A DNA stretch of 64,000 nucleotides from Chitinophaga sp. CF118 (GTDB taxonomy: Bacteria; Bacteroidota; Bacteroidia; Chitinophagales; Chitinophagaceae): contig NZ_FOMK01000013.1 in the NCBI RefSeq assembly GCF_900112615.1, positions 62,001 to 126,000 of the forward strand. The letters are read 5' to 3'. Made by a program: the position numbers and the translations under genes. This document shows positions 52,443 to 60,982 of the stretch, piece after piece. The notes beneath the pieces are model-generated. The model was given only the letters and a program-made list of their open reading frames with translations, ran no database searches and was not told the DNA's origin. The stretch's first letter is position 1, and each line of letters starts with the position of its first letter.

Positions 52443-53450
52443 ATGAGAACTTTTACCAAAGCATTGCTGATGCTGATCTTAGTGAGCCTGACAGGTAAAA
52501 AGCTGCAGGCGCAGTCAGACCCTCATTTCTCCGGGTATTACGTATACCCCGCCTGGTTGAATCCGGCATTAACGGGTGTGTTTGATGGTAGTTACCGTTT
52601 ATCCGGAATCTATCGTTCGCAATGGGGAAGTGTGAACAGTCCCTTCAAGACTTATGGTGTGGCAGCAGATGTAAAAACAAATAGTAACATAAATTTTGGA
52701 GGCAGTTTGCTAAATCAGGCCGCCGGCGATGGCGGTTATAACTATACCACTGCTTACGGTAGTGCATCCTATACCGGTGTGAAACTGGGAGAATTACAGC
52801 AACATCGCGTAGTATTCGGTTTACAGGCAGGATTTATCCAGCGCAAATTTGATCCGGCCAAATTGCATTATGGTGATCAGTGGAACCCTATCACCGGATA
52901 CAATCCCGGTAACACCACTAACGATATGATCACTAAAACATCCGCATTCACTTTCGATGCAGGATTTGGGGTACTGTATTACAACGCGCAACCAGGTAAA
53001 AAATACAATTTATTTGGAGGCTTCTCTGCCAATCACCTGAACCGTCCGGCAGATCAGTTCAGTGCTGTAGGCGATGCGCGCATTCCGGTGAGATATACAG
53101 GGCATGCAGGGGTGAGGGTGATGTTGTCAGAATTATTCAGTGTTACGCCCAACGTATTATACATGCGGCAGGGTACCGCACAGGAGAAAATGCTGGGTGG
53201 TTTCGGACAGTACAGTATAACACAGGAAACAGATCTGATGCTGGGTGCTAACTATCGCTTTAAAGATGCTTTTGCTGTATATGCTGGCGTCAACTATAAG
53301 AACCTGATGTTAGGACTTAGCTATGATGTGAATTCGTCCGATATGGGTAAGATTAGTAGGGGTGCTAATAGTTTTGAGTTATCCCTTTCTTATATCGGCA
53401 GAAAGAAACTGAAAACGCCGGCAGGTGAATTCGTTTGTCCAAGATTATAA
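52443..53450 (+). CDS. PorP/SprF-family T9SS membrane protein (first copy)
   Basis: 335 residues with a signal peptide (L-Q-A-Q at about 22-25). The mature start S-D-P-H-F-S-G-Y-Y-V-Y-P-A-W-L-N-P-A-L-T-G-V is the family hallmark, followed by Y-R-L-S-G-I-Y-R-S-Q-W. The rest is an outer-membrane beta-barrel with G-A-N-Y-R-F and Y-D-V-N-S-S near the end. PorP/SprF proteins are OmpA-barrel-like components encoded beside T9SS type B cargo and thought to attach specific cargo to the surface. The position directly after the two type B proteins fits. It ends inside the leader of the next gene. Confidence 0.9.
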   Translation: MRTFTKALLMLILVSLTGKKLQAQSDPHFSGYYVYPAWLNPALTGVFDGSYRLSGIYRSQWGSVNSPFKTYGVAADVKTNSNINFGGSLLNQAAGDGGYNYTTAYGSASYTGVKLGELQQHRVVFGLQAGFIQRKFDPAKLHYGDQWNPITGYNPGNTTNDMITKTSAFTFDAGFGVLYYNAQPGKKYNLFGGFSANHLNRPADQFSAVGDARIPVRYTGHAGVRVMLSELFSVTPNVLYMRQGTAQEKMLGGFGQYSITQETDLMLGANYRFKDAFAVYAGVNYKNLMLGLSYDVNSSDMGKISRGANSFELSLSYIGRKKLKTPAGEFVCPRL

Positions 53451-53479
53451 TACTGATATTCTCAAAAATATTGCATCAT

Positions 53480-55255
53480 ATGAAGAAATTATTATTCACC
53501 GCTGTAATGCTGGCAGTTGTTCAGGTAGCCTGGTCGCAACATAAAGCAGGTTATCTGAAAGCCGCAGACAGTTATTACAGGCAGGCAGATTATTATTCAG
53601 CATCCCTATACTATGAAAAATACCTGGTAACAGGTACTAAGCAAGCCAGCCCTTATACCTACAATCCATATGCTGCACCGGGTCCGTCGGACAGAGTGAC
53701 GACGGGCCCCGCAGCAGATGAACAACAGGCTGTATATCAGCTGGCTGATAGTTACCGCCGGTTGAACGATCTGGGAAAGGCAGCCCCGCTGTATGAAAAG
53801 ACGTTGACGTATAATAATAACCGTTATCCGCTCGCGGCTTACTACTATGGAATTTGTTTACGATCGATCGAAAAGTATGATGCAGCAGAAGAAGTACTCA
53901 GTGCCTTTCTTGCAAAATATACAGCAACAGATAATTACAGCCTGGCTGCTGAAAAAGAATTAAGGAATCTCCGTTTCATCCGGCAGCAATTGAAGAAGGA
54001 TGATTTATCCCTGTATCATTTGCATAAAGCCGCTGGCACATTGAATGCCGGCGGCGCTACCTATGCACCGGTTTGGGCAGATGATAAACTGTTGTTTACT
54101 TCTACCAGGGCAGAAAATGGAACAGCAGTACTTAACCGCATTTATCAGGCCGCAGATACTGTTGCAGTCAGCCGGATTCCTTTAGCGCAATCTGCCAAAG
54201 TTCACCAGGGTGCTGCAAGCCTCTCTCCGGATGGAAATGTATTGTTCCTCACACAATGGAAAGTAGTAGACGGAAAGAAATCAGCCGCTATTTACATCAG
54301 CAGGAAAAAGAATAATGACTGGAGTACTCCGGTAATATTGGATTCTGTAATCAATACAGTAGGTGCTAATACACAACAACCTTTTGTAATGCCCGATGGT
54401 AAGTACCTGTTATTTTCCAGTGATAAAGCTGGCGGACAGGGAGGATATGACCTCTGGTATGCAGCACTTGATGCAAACGGAAAAGCCCTGTATGCAAAAA
54501 ATATGGGGACAGGTATCAACACAATCGCAGATGAACAGGCACCTTATTTTCATACCTCTTCCGGTACACTGGTGTTCTCCAGTAATGGCGGAACGGGTAT
54601 GGGAGGTTATGATCTCTACTATAGCAAGGGTAATATTGAACATTGGGAAACGTCTGTAAACTTTGGCTACCCGGTAAATGCAGTAAAGGATGATATCTAT
54701 TTTGCGAGTAAAAGCCATACCGCGAATATTCTGGAAGATGTGTGGTTCAGTTCAGACCGTTCTGCTGAGTGCTGTCTGGAATTATTCAGTTTGCAAATGA
54801 CACCACCACCTCCGCCACCGCCAGTTGTAGAGGAACCTGTTGTTAAAAAAGATACGACCACACTGGTGGATACGATTCTGCGTACACGTGTGAATGAGGC
54901 CATCGCTATCCAGCAAATCTATTATGAACTGAATGAATATACGCTGAGTGCGTCTTCTTATCCTGCCTTGGATAAACTGGCAGATGTACTGTTATCTCAT
55001 CCACAAATGGAAGTAGAGATCAGTGCACATACAGATAGTACGGGTACTACCGCCTTTAATCAGCAACTGTCTGAAAAACGTGCTATGAACTGTGTGGCTT
55101 ATCTCATAAGTAAAGGTGTTCCAAAGAACCGTTTGCAGTATAAGGGATATGGATCCAGCAAGCCGGTTGCACCAAATACATTCCCTGATGGAACAGATAA
55201 TCCTGAAGGAAGAAGGTTGAACAGACGCATAGAGCTGAAGATATTAAAGCAATAA
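53480..55255 (+). CDS. PorE-like OmpA-family protein (TPR, WD40-like, OmpA domains)
   Basis: 591 residues from the ATG at 53480; a longer frame from 53435 overlaps the previous gene and lacks a signal at its start. Signal peptide ends Q-V-A-W-S-Q (about residue 20). TPR-like helices occupy about 25-150 (A-D-S-Y-Y-R-Q-A-D-Y-Y-S-A-S-L-Y-Y-E-K-Y). PD40/WD40-like blades cover about 185-430 (S-L-S-P-D-G-N-V-L-F-L-T, F-V-M-P-D-G-K-Y-L-L-F-S-S-D, G-G-Y-D-L-Y-Y). A proline-rich linker (P-P-P-P-P-P-P) is near 452, and an OmpA C-terminal peptidoglycan-binding domain covers about 485-591 (I-S-A-H-T-D-S-T-G, L-S-E-K-R-A, G-Y-G-S-S-K-P). This plan matches PorE-type T9SS proteins linking the outer membrane complex to peptidoglycan. 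Confidence 0.87.
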   Translation: MKKLLFTAVMLAVVQVAWSQHKAGYLKAADSYYRQADYYSASLYYEKYLVTGTKQASPYTYNPYAAPGPSDRVTTGPAADEQQAVYQLADSYRRLNDLGKAAPLYEKTLTYNNNRYPLAAYYYGICLRSIEKYDAAEEVLSAFLAKYTATDNYSLAAEKELRNLRFIRQQLKKDDLSLYHLHKAAGTLNAGGATYAPVWADDKLLFTSTRAENGTAVLNRIYQAADTVAVSRIPLAQSAKVHQGAASLSPDGNVLFLTQWKVVDGKKSAAIYISRKKNNDWSTPVILDSVINTVGANTQQPFVMPDGKYLLFSSDKAGGQGGYDLWYAALDANGKALYAKNMGTGINTIADEQAPYFHTSSGTLVFSSNGGTGMGGYDLYYSKGNIEHWETSVNFGYPVNAVKDDIYFASKSHTANILEDVWFSSDRSAECCLELFSLQMTPPPPPPPVVEEPVVKKDTTTLVDTILRTRVNEAIAIQQIYYELNEYTLSASSYPALDKLADVLLSHPQMEVEISAHTDSTGTTAFNQQLSEKRAMNCVAYLISKGVPKNRLQYKGYGSSKPVAPNTFPDGTDNPEGRRLNRRIELKILKQ

Positions 55256-55258
55256 TGT

Positions 55259-56350
55259 ATGATGAGCTACAGTCGTGTTACGGGAAGGTTATTACAGTGT
55301 ATTCGTGTTAGTGGGCATCGCAATGGCCGTATTCAAATGATGATACTACTGTTAGTTTTTGCAGGTCGTGGTTATGCGCAACAACAGCCGCATTATACAC
55401 AGTACGTGCTGAATACTTTTATTATTAATCCTGCAGTAGCCGGTATAGAGAATTACTGGGATGTGAAGGCCAGCCACCGGCATCAGTGGGCAGGATTGAA
55501 TGGCGGACCTGTCACTACATACGTTACAATGCATGGGCCGTTGCGTAAAACAGATTACCCGCAGGCATCTGCTACTGGTTTTAGTCCTGATGGGGGGAAC
55601 CCGCGTGGTCAGGCTTACTGGGAAACGTACACGGCACCGCCTTCACATGCAGGTGCAGGTTTCACTTTACTGAACGATCGTACCGGCCCGTTGAACCGTT
55701 TCTCGGCTAGTGTAGCTTATGCACATCATATAGGCATTGCTCCCGGAACAAATTTAAGTGCGGGTATTGCAGCGGGGGTACAACGTATATCCCTGGATGC
55801 AACAGCCCTTAAGCTTCAGGATCCTTCAGATCCTGCCATTGCCAGCAGCACTACGCTTGACAGATGGCGACCGGATGTAAGTGCGGGCATCTACCTCTAC
55901 TCGGCGCAATACTTTGCAGGGATCTCTGCGCAGAACATCATCCCTGCAAAAATAGGTTTTGACGAAGGAAAGGTAAAGGGAGATTCCGTATACCAGGGAA
56001 AGTTAGTACCACACGTCTTTGCCACAGCAGGATATCGTTTATGGATGAATGAAGATGTCAGTATTCTTCCTTCGGTGATGATAAAATACATTACTGCTTT
56101 GCCGGTGGGTATAGATATGAATGCCAAGATGCAGTACCACGATGTGTTGTGGGTAGGCGCATCTTACAGGCACAAAGATGGCGTGGCAGTGATGATGGGT
56201 ATTAATGTAAATGCAACTTTCAATATCAGTTATGCATATGATTATACTACATCATCCCTGAATACCGTGAGCCGTGGCACACATGAAATTATGATAGGGT
56301 TACTGATAGGCAATCGCTATGCAGATCTATGTCCGCGGAACGTATGGTAA
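55259..56350 (+). CDS. PorP/SprF-family T9SS membrane protein (second copy)
   Basis: 363 residues. A signal-peptide hydrophobic stretch M-M-I-L-L-L-V-F-A-G ends in R-G-Y-A-Q near residue 41; the basic N-terminal extension (R and H rich) precedes it, and a shorter start at 55337 is possible. Mature start Q-Q-P-H-Y-T-Q-Y-V-L-N-T-F-I-I-N-P-A-V-A-G, then H-R-H-Q-W-A-G-L-N-G-G-P, both family hallmarks. A beta-barrel follows (G-A-G-F-T-L-L-N-D-R-T-G-P) with Y-D-Y-T-T near the end. Like the copy at 52443 it would anchor type B cargo. Having two paralogues around one OmpA protein matches two cargo proteins in the same operon (inference). It begins 3 bp after the PorE-like gene. Confidence 0.9.
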   Translation: MMSYSRVTGRLLQCIRVSGHRNGRIQMMILLLVFAGRGYAQQQPHYTQYVLNTFIINPAVAGIENYWDVKASHRHQWAGLNGGPVTTYVTMHGPLRKTDYPQASATGFSPDGGNPRGQAYWETYTAPPSHAGAGFTLLNDRTGPLNRFSASVAYAHHIGIAPGTNLSAGIAAGVQRISLDATALKLQDPSDPAIASSTTLDRWRPDVSAGIYLYSAQYFAGISAQNIIPAKIGFDEGKVKGDSVYQGKLVPHVFATAGYRLWMNEDVSILPSVMIKYITALPVGIDMNAKMQYHDVLWVGASYRHKDGVAVMMGINVNATFNISYAYDYTTSSLNTVSRGTHEIMIGLLIGNRYADLCPRNVW

Positions 56351-56405
56351 ACATTAAAAGACACAATTATAAACTCTTAATCAAAAACTAAAATCAAAAT
56401 CGAGT

Positions 56406-56969
56406 ATGAGAAAAATGTTATTATTATCACTGGCTGCTGTTGTTTTTTCCTGTGGATCCTGCTCTAAAGATGGTGCAACTGGCCCTGCCGGTAAAGATGG
56501 TACTGCTGGTACAGATGGTAAAGATGGCAATGCAAATGTTATTTATTCAGAATGGCTGGATGTTGAGTATGATCCAATCGTAGGTGATTTCGATGAGGAT
56601 GGGCAGGTTGATGATACTGGTGCTTATGAAACAGTTATTCCTGTAGAACAATTGACTAAAGAAGTCCTGACCAACGGTGAAGTAAAAGTATATATCAACC
56701 TGGGCACAGCAGACAATCCTGCTATTGTTCCATTACCCTACGTTGATTTGTTTGCGGGATACAGCATCAATCCAACTTTTTATCCGCAGAAAATATACTT
56801 GCTGGCTACCAATAGCTTCATGACTTACACAGACCCTGAAGATAATGCCAAACATCAGCAATACCGGTATATCATCATCCCTGGTGGCACTGCTGCAGCA
56901 CGTACGACAAAGACTATTGACTGGAATAATTATAACGAAGTAAAAGCTTATCTGAAGCTGAAAGATTAA
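56406..56969 (+). CDS. Small lipoprotein with collagen-like segment
   Basis: 187 residues. Lipoprotein signal V-F-S-C-G-S-C; the lipidated Cys is 16 or 19. A short collagen-like run of G-x-y triplets follows (G-A-T-G-P-A-G-K-D-G-T-A-G-T-D-G-K-D-G, residues 23-41). The remaining 145 residues are an acidic beta-rich domain: E-W-L-D-V-E-Y-D-P near 50, D-F-D-E-D-G-Q-V-D-D-T-G as a possible calcium loop, and Y-R-Y-I-I-I-P-G-G near 162. This class of G-x-y lipoprotein is frequent in Bacteroidota but has no assigned function. It is the last gene before the strong terminator at 56989 and is separated from the PorP/SprF gene by 55 bp. Confidence 0.75.
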   Translation: MRKMLLLSLAAVVFSCGSCSKDGATGPAGKDGTAGTDGKDGNANVIYSEWLDVEYDPIVGDFDEDGQVDDTGAYETVIPVEQLTKEVLTNGEVKVYINLGTADNPAIVPLPYVDLFAGYSINPTFYPQKIYLLATNSFMTYTDPEDNAKHQQYRYIIIPGGTAAARTTKTIDWNNYNEVKAYLKLKD

Positions 56970-56988
56970 GAGGGGGGAGGTTGTTGCA

Positions 56989-57021
56989 GAACTACCGGGT
57001 TTTTCCCGGTAGTTCTTTTTT
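56989..57021 (+). terminator. Strong intrinsic terminator of the large operon
   Basis: GAACTACCGGG, loop TTTTT, then CCCGGTAGTTC form a perfect 11-bp stem, followed by six T (57016-57021). It stands 20 bp after the stop of the small lipoprotein gene. Confidence 0.92.
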
Positions 57022-57225
57022 CATCGGGTTCCCTTTCGGTATCAATATTTTTATATGAAGACCTGGCAACCATATGTATAAAAAAAAATGACCCGCTGGC
57101 AGTTCTTATGGTATGCAAATGGGTACTGTTATTATTAAAGTACAGCTATATCTTGAAATATTCAAACGGTAAAGAGAGAAACGGTGGAAAATACAGGAGG
57201 AATAATGTGAGAAAGGCAGATATCA

Positions 57226-58707
57226 TTATCTAACCAGGCTTATAGCCTTCTTAATATCAAGATCGGTCTTGTTCACAATGTCTTCAGCACTATATACTAC
57301 CGTATAATCAGGCATAATTCCGCGTCCGGATACGGGTGTTTTTATAACCGATACAAAACGCATCCAGGGGAATTCTACCACCACTTGTGTATGCGGTAAG
57401 GTGAGGTGTTGAATAGTGCCCCCACTGCAGCCATCTTGTCCGCCTGCAGTTTCCCTGCCAATAAATAAGGCTTTTTTACATTGAGTTTTAATAGCTGCAG
57501 CCGTATGCGCCGCCGATGAAAAAGTAGCCCCATCAATCAATACAAACAGTTGACCGCTAAAATGATTCCTTTTGTCAAGTGGTATAGCACTCAACAAATC
57601 ACCAAAAGCAGGTTTAAAATCAATATGGTAGTCAGCGCCTTCTTTATTACCCGGACTAAAACCCGCTGTAAAGCTTTCCGTCCGCAGGCTGTCAAAATAT
57701 TTTTCGAAATGGTTAACTGCAGGATTAGGTATCCTTGCTTTCAAATCACCAATGATATGAAAAGGTGCGTCGGCCAGATATGATAGTAATTTTGTTGCCA
57801 CTCTGATATCGCCACCCGTGTTATGCCGTAAATCTAGCACCAGATTCCTGATGCCTCTTTCCCTTAACTGCTTAAATACCTCCTGGAAAATAATTGTATC
57901 CTGGTATTGATAGCTCTTTGTCTCAAACCAGGCTGTAAGTGAGTTGTTTAAAAAACGCAAAGGCAGGTAATCCGTATTTTTTGCTTCCGTCCAGTTCACA
58001 TAATTATCCGTTTGTTTTACGGATGCAGACATGGCAGAAGTAGTGTCAAGGGCCATAGTTTTTAATACTCCTTTTTGTGTACGCACAGAGAGATGATAAG
58101 GAGGTTGCCAATGGTAATATTTATTGCAGGCATCTTCAAATCCATCATACTCACTTAAAAACAACTCTTTAAATGTTGAGTTATAACCATCGCCTGCATA
58201 GAGGTCCGCACCATGTTCAATAATATCTGCAGTAGCAATGCCATTCACAGATAGCAGCTCGTCACCAGTAGCAAGAGCTGCTGTCTGATGGGTAGTTACC
58301 CAGGCCCTGCCATTTTGTACCAATACCTGAAAAGGAAGGTGTGGTGCTTTCTCTGGTTTATAATCCGCTGAGTGCTTCAATTGCGTATGCCCACAACCGA
58401 GTTTACTCAATAAAGGATAAACTGTACTGATAAAATCTGTTTCTGATAAAGGCTTATTAATAGCACCCGCCACCGTTTTATAAATTTTCTGCAAGCTGTC
58501 AGGAGGTATATAAATACCATAAGCGGGGTGCATTTCCTGAATAGCATTCCACAGAATAGTAAGATCACTTTGCATATCCTTTACTGGCAATAACTTCTCC
58601 AGCGTATCCACGGTATTGGGTGTTGATGCTGTCGACTGGCCACAACCGGCAGCTATAACAAATAAAAAGGGGATCAGTATAAAATTGAGGCTACGACTTC
58701 CATTCAT
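57226..58707 (-). CDS. S41-family peptidase lipoprotein
   Basis: 493 residues from the ATG at 58707; a TTG start 15 bp upstream is less likely. Lipoprotein signal V-I-A-A-G-C with C22 as the likely lipidated Cys. Residues about 35-215 are an N-terminal domain with a PDZ-like segment (G-D-E-L-L-S-V-N-G-I-A). The S41 core holds L-V-L-D-L-R-H-N-T-G-G-D, then L-F-V-L-I-D-G-A-T-F-S-S-A-A-H-T-A with the catalytic serine at S397/S398, and I-G-R-E-T-A-G-G-Q-D-G-C-S-G-G. S41 enzymes are C-terminal processing or tail-type proteases. Cell-envelope location, substrate unknown. It is alone on the minus strand after the large operon. Confidence 0.88.
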   Translation of the reverse strand: MNGSRSLNFILIPFLFVIAAGCGQSTASTPNTVDTLEKLLPVKDMQSDLTILWNAIQEMHPAYGIYIPPDSLQKIYKTVAGAINKPLSETDFISTVYPLLSKLGCGHTQLKHSADYKPEKAPHLPFQVLVQNGRAWVTTHQTAALATGDELLSVNGIATADIIEHGADLYAGDGYNSTFKELFLSEYDGFEDACNKYYHWQPPYHLSVRTQKGVLKTMALDTTSAMSASVKQTDNYVNWTEAKNTDYLPLRFLNNSLTAWFETKSYQYQDTIIFQEVFKQLRERGIRNLVLDLRHNTGGDIRVATKLLSYLADAPFHIIGDLKARIPNPAVNHFEKYFDSLRTESFTAGFSPGNKEGADYHIDFKPAFGDLLSAIPLDKRNHFSGQLFVLIDGATFSSAAHTAAAIKTQCKKALFIGRETAGGQDGCSGGTIQHLTLPHTQVVVEFPWMRFVSVIKTPVSGRGIMPDYTVVYSAEDIVNKTDLDIKKAISLVR

Positions 58708-59091
58708 AAGACAAACATTCAATGAGTAATAGAACTAAAATAGGTCATTTATAGTAAATATCAGTATGCCCTATTCCATCGTTCTCCCGAAATAAAGATT
58801 TTGCAGGCTCAGGCAGAGTTGTTAAATTTAATTGTAAATTGTACAATTAATAAAAGAGCTAGTCGAAGCGCTGAAATTATCCTTGCATTGTGCCAATAAA
58901 GATTGATCAGAGGTAATGAGTTGCCTGTGCTGATGTGTTCCACTTTTTGATATTGAAAACCCGTAAGTTGGCCAATAAATTTTTACGAGAGCTTACTGAA
59001 TAATTGCACAACTTATTTAATAACGATAATATATGGCAAAGGTGCCCATGTAGTAACATCCTAATATTCATTATTTCAAAAATTCTCACGT
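58708..59091. other. Divergent intergenic region, S41 peptidase / GH5
   Basis: 384 bp without a gene. The only clear structure is a 12-bp perfect palindrome AATTGTACAATT at 58837-58848 with a nearby related half (TTAATTGTA); it may be an operator. No exact -7 element was found for either gene. Confidence 0.4.
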
Positions 59092-60561
59092 ATGAAAAGA
59101 AAGATTCCATTTCTTGGCCTCGTTGTGCTGTTTTGTGCTTGTAAAAAAGACATGCACGATGAAAGTATTGCAAAGATCCCCTCCTCAACAGAGATGGCCG
59201 TAACTGCCGCACTCACTTCTACCGACTTTAAAGGCGTTAATTGGGCCGACAGCCGGGACAATTTTGCTGATGATAAACTCGTACTGTCGGGTACTACCTC
59301 AACCGATAGTTACGCTACTATTCAAACTAAAGCAGAAAACATACTAAATGGGTTTCAGACCGCAGGTGCAAATACCGTACGTTTACCAGTCAATCCTGCA
59401 ACAGTGTTGGATAGTTGGTGGCAATCCTATAAAGGGAGCATAAACAAAGCGTCTTCCAAAAATATGAAAGTATTATTGGGTTACTGGGAGGGCGCATCTT
59501 CCAAAGACGGATTGGTTGATAACAGTACTACTTTCTGGCAAATGTGGGATACAATAATCTCTAATTATCGTTCAAATGCGTTAATTTATTTTGAGGTCTT
59601 TAATGAACCTCATGGTTATAGTTCAACAGATTTGAGAAATCTGTACAATCAGTTTTTGAATAGATACCCAGGTATACCCAAAAACAGATTTGTACTGGAT
59701 GGTGTTGGATATGCTTCAGATGTAAACAGTATAGGAGCAGATAGCCGCTTCGACAGCTGTATGCTTTCTTTTCATGATTATACCTGGTTTGAAACAAGCA
59801 AAAAAACAACAGCTGATTGGGAACAACCTGTAAAATCACTTGCATACCCAACAAGAACAATTGTAACAGAATTTGGTACTGAAATGACGGATGGTACAAA
59901 CTACTCCGGAGCACCAGGTTCGAATGTAAATAATACTTACCTGCAGGGCATGACTAATTCTTTACATGATCTGGGCGTAGGTGGTATTTATTGGCCAGGA
60001 TTAAGAACAGGAGATACTTATAGTATGTTTACACTAAGTGGTACATCGCTTTCTACAAATAATAACTCCGGATTAACGAGGTTAAAATATGCATGGGGCA
60101 CAGGATCAATAACCCCTCCTAATGCTTCCTTTACTGCAGGAAACTATTATAAAGTTGTCAATAAAAACAGTGGTAAATCACTTGAAGTAAATGGGCAGTC
60201 AACTGCAAACGGTGCCAGCATTGATCAGTGGGATTATTGGGCCGGTGCTAATCAGCAATGGACATTTAATTCATTGACAGGTAACTATTTCTCTGTTATT
60301 AATAGAAACAGTGGAAAAGCGCTGGACGTTAACGGACAGTCTACATCTGCAGGAGCAGCAATAACACAATGGGATTACTGGGCAGGTGCTAACCAGCAAT
60401 GGTCGATAATAGACATTGGTTTTGGATATTACAAAATATTGAATAGAAACAGTGGTTTTTCGCTGGATGTAAATGGGCAATCAACTGCTAATGGTGGCAG
60501 TATTATTCAGTGGAACTGGAACAGTGGTGCTAACCAGCAATGGCAGATAACTTCATTGTAA
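59092..60561 (+). CDS. GH5 glycoside hydrolase with C-terminal ricin-type lectin domain
   Basis: 489 residues. Lipoprotein signal L-F-C-A-C with Cys17, then K-K-D. The catalytic domain spans about 40-335: F-K-G-V-N-W-A-D near 43, N-T-V-R-L-P-V-N near 100, acid/base Glu172 in E-V-F-N-E-P-H-G, H-D-Y-T-W-F, and nucleophile Glu260 in I-V-T-E-F-G-T-E. Residues about 350-489 are a ricin-B-type beta-trefoil (CBM13-like) with three similar units, each ending in G-A-N-Q-Q-W and containing N-S-G-K-S/A-L or N-S-G-F-S-L and V-N-G-Q-S-T. GH5 enzymes cleave beta-linked glucans, mannans and related chains; the exact activity is not readable from the sequence. A surface enzyme that binds its substrate through the lectin is likely. 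It ends before a strong terminator. Confidence 0.88.
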   Translation: MKRKIPFLGLVVLFCACKKDMHDESIAKIPSSTEMAVTAALTSTDFKGVNWADSRDNFADDKLVLSGTTSTDSYATIQTKAENILNGFQTAGANTVRLPVNPATVLDSWWQSYKGSINKASSKNMKVLLGYWEGASSKDGLVDNSTTFWQMWDTIISNYRSNALIYFEVFNEPHGYSSTDLRNLYNQFLNRYPGIPKNRFVLDGVGYASDVNSIGADSRFDSCMLSFHDYTWFETSKKTTADWEQPVKSLAYPTRTIVTEFGTEMTDGTNYSGAPGSNVNNTYLQGMTNSLHDLGVGGIYWPGLRTGDTYSMFTLSGTSLSTNNNSGLTRLKYAWGTGSITPPNASFTAGNYYKVVNKNSGKSLEVNGQSTANGASIDQWDYWAGANQQWTFNSLTGNYFSVINRNSGKALDVNGQSTSAGAAITQWDYWAGANQQWSIIDIGFGYYKILNRNSGFSLDVNGQSTANGGSIIQWNWNSGANQQWQITSL

Positions 60562-60982
60562 TAGTCTGAATTGTACTAACCATCAGACAACGATTTAAAC
60601 ACAACCTGCAAAATGTAAGTTGATGTTTTGGGAAGATGTGGAACTATTCATATACAATAGTTCAAAATTGAAGCATCGAAAAGCAATATGCAAAAAACGC
60701 ATATTGTTTTTCGATGTTTTTTTGTAACCGTTTACAGCCTATCCAATATAAAGATAGAGAGGACATCTTTTTTCAAAGCAGGTGATAATATCCTGTTAGA
60801 GATTGCTAAAATAAATGAAGCAAGGTCTGTACCATTAAATTAGCTTCACTACATAGAAAATACTCTCAGAAAACCATATAGAAAAAGCCTTACGCCCCCA
60901 TTTCGAGTACTTTCTGATATACTCTATTATCCACAAAAAATAAAACACAATGCCCTATTTTTTAACAAGAAAACCCACTTTT
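60562..60982. other. Intergenic region between GH5 and the T9SS type A gene
   Basis: 421 bp. It holds the terminator at 60674-60723; beyond it the sequence is AT-rich and no exact promoter motif was found. Confidence 0.4.
60674..60723 (+). terminator. Intrinsic terminator after the GH5 gene
   Basis: CATCGAAAAGCAATATGC, loop of seven bases, then GCATATTGTTTTTCGATG: an 18-bp stem with a single G-U pair, followed by seven T. Confidence 0.9.
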
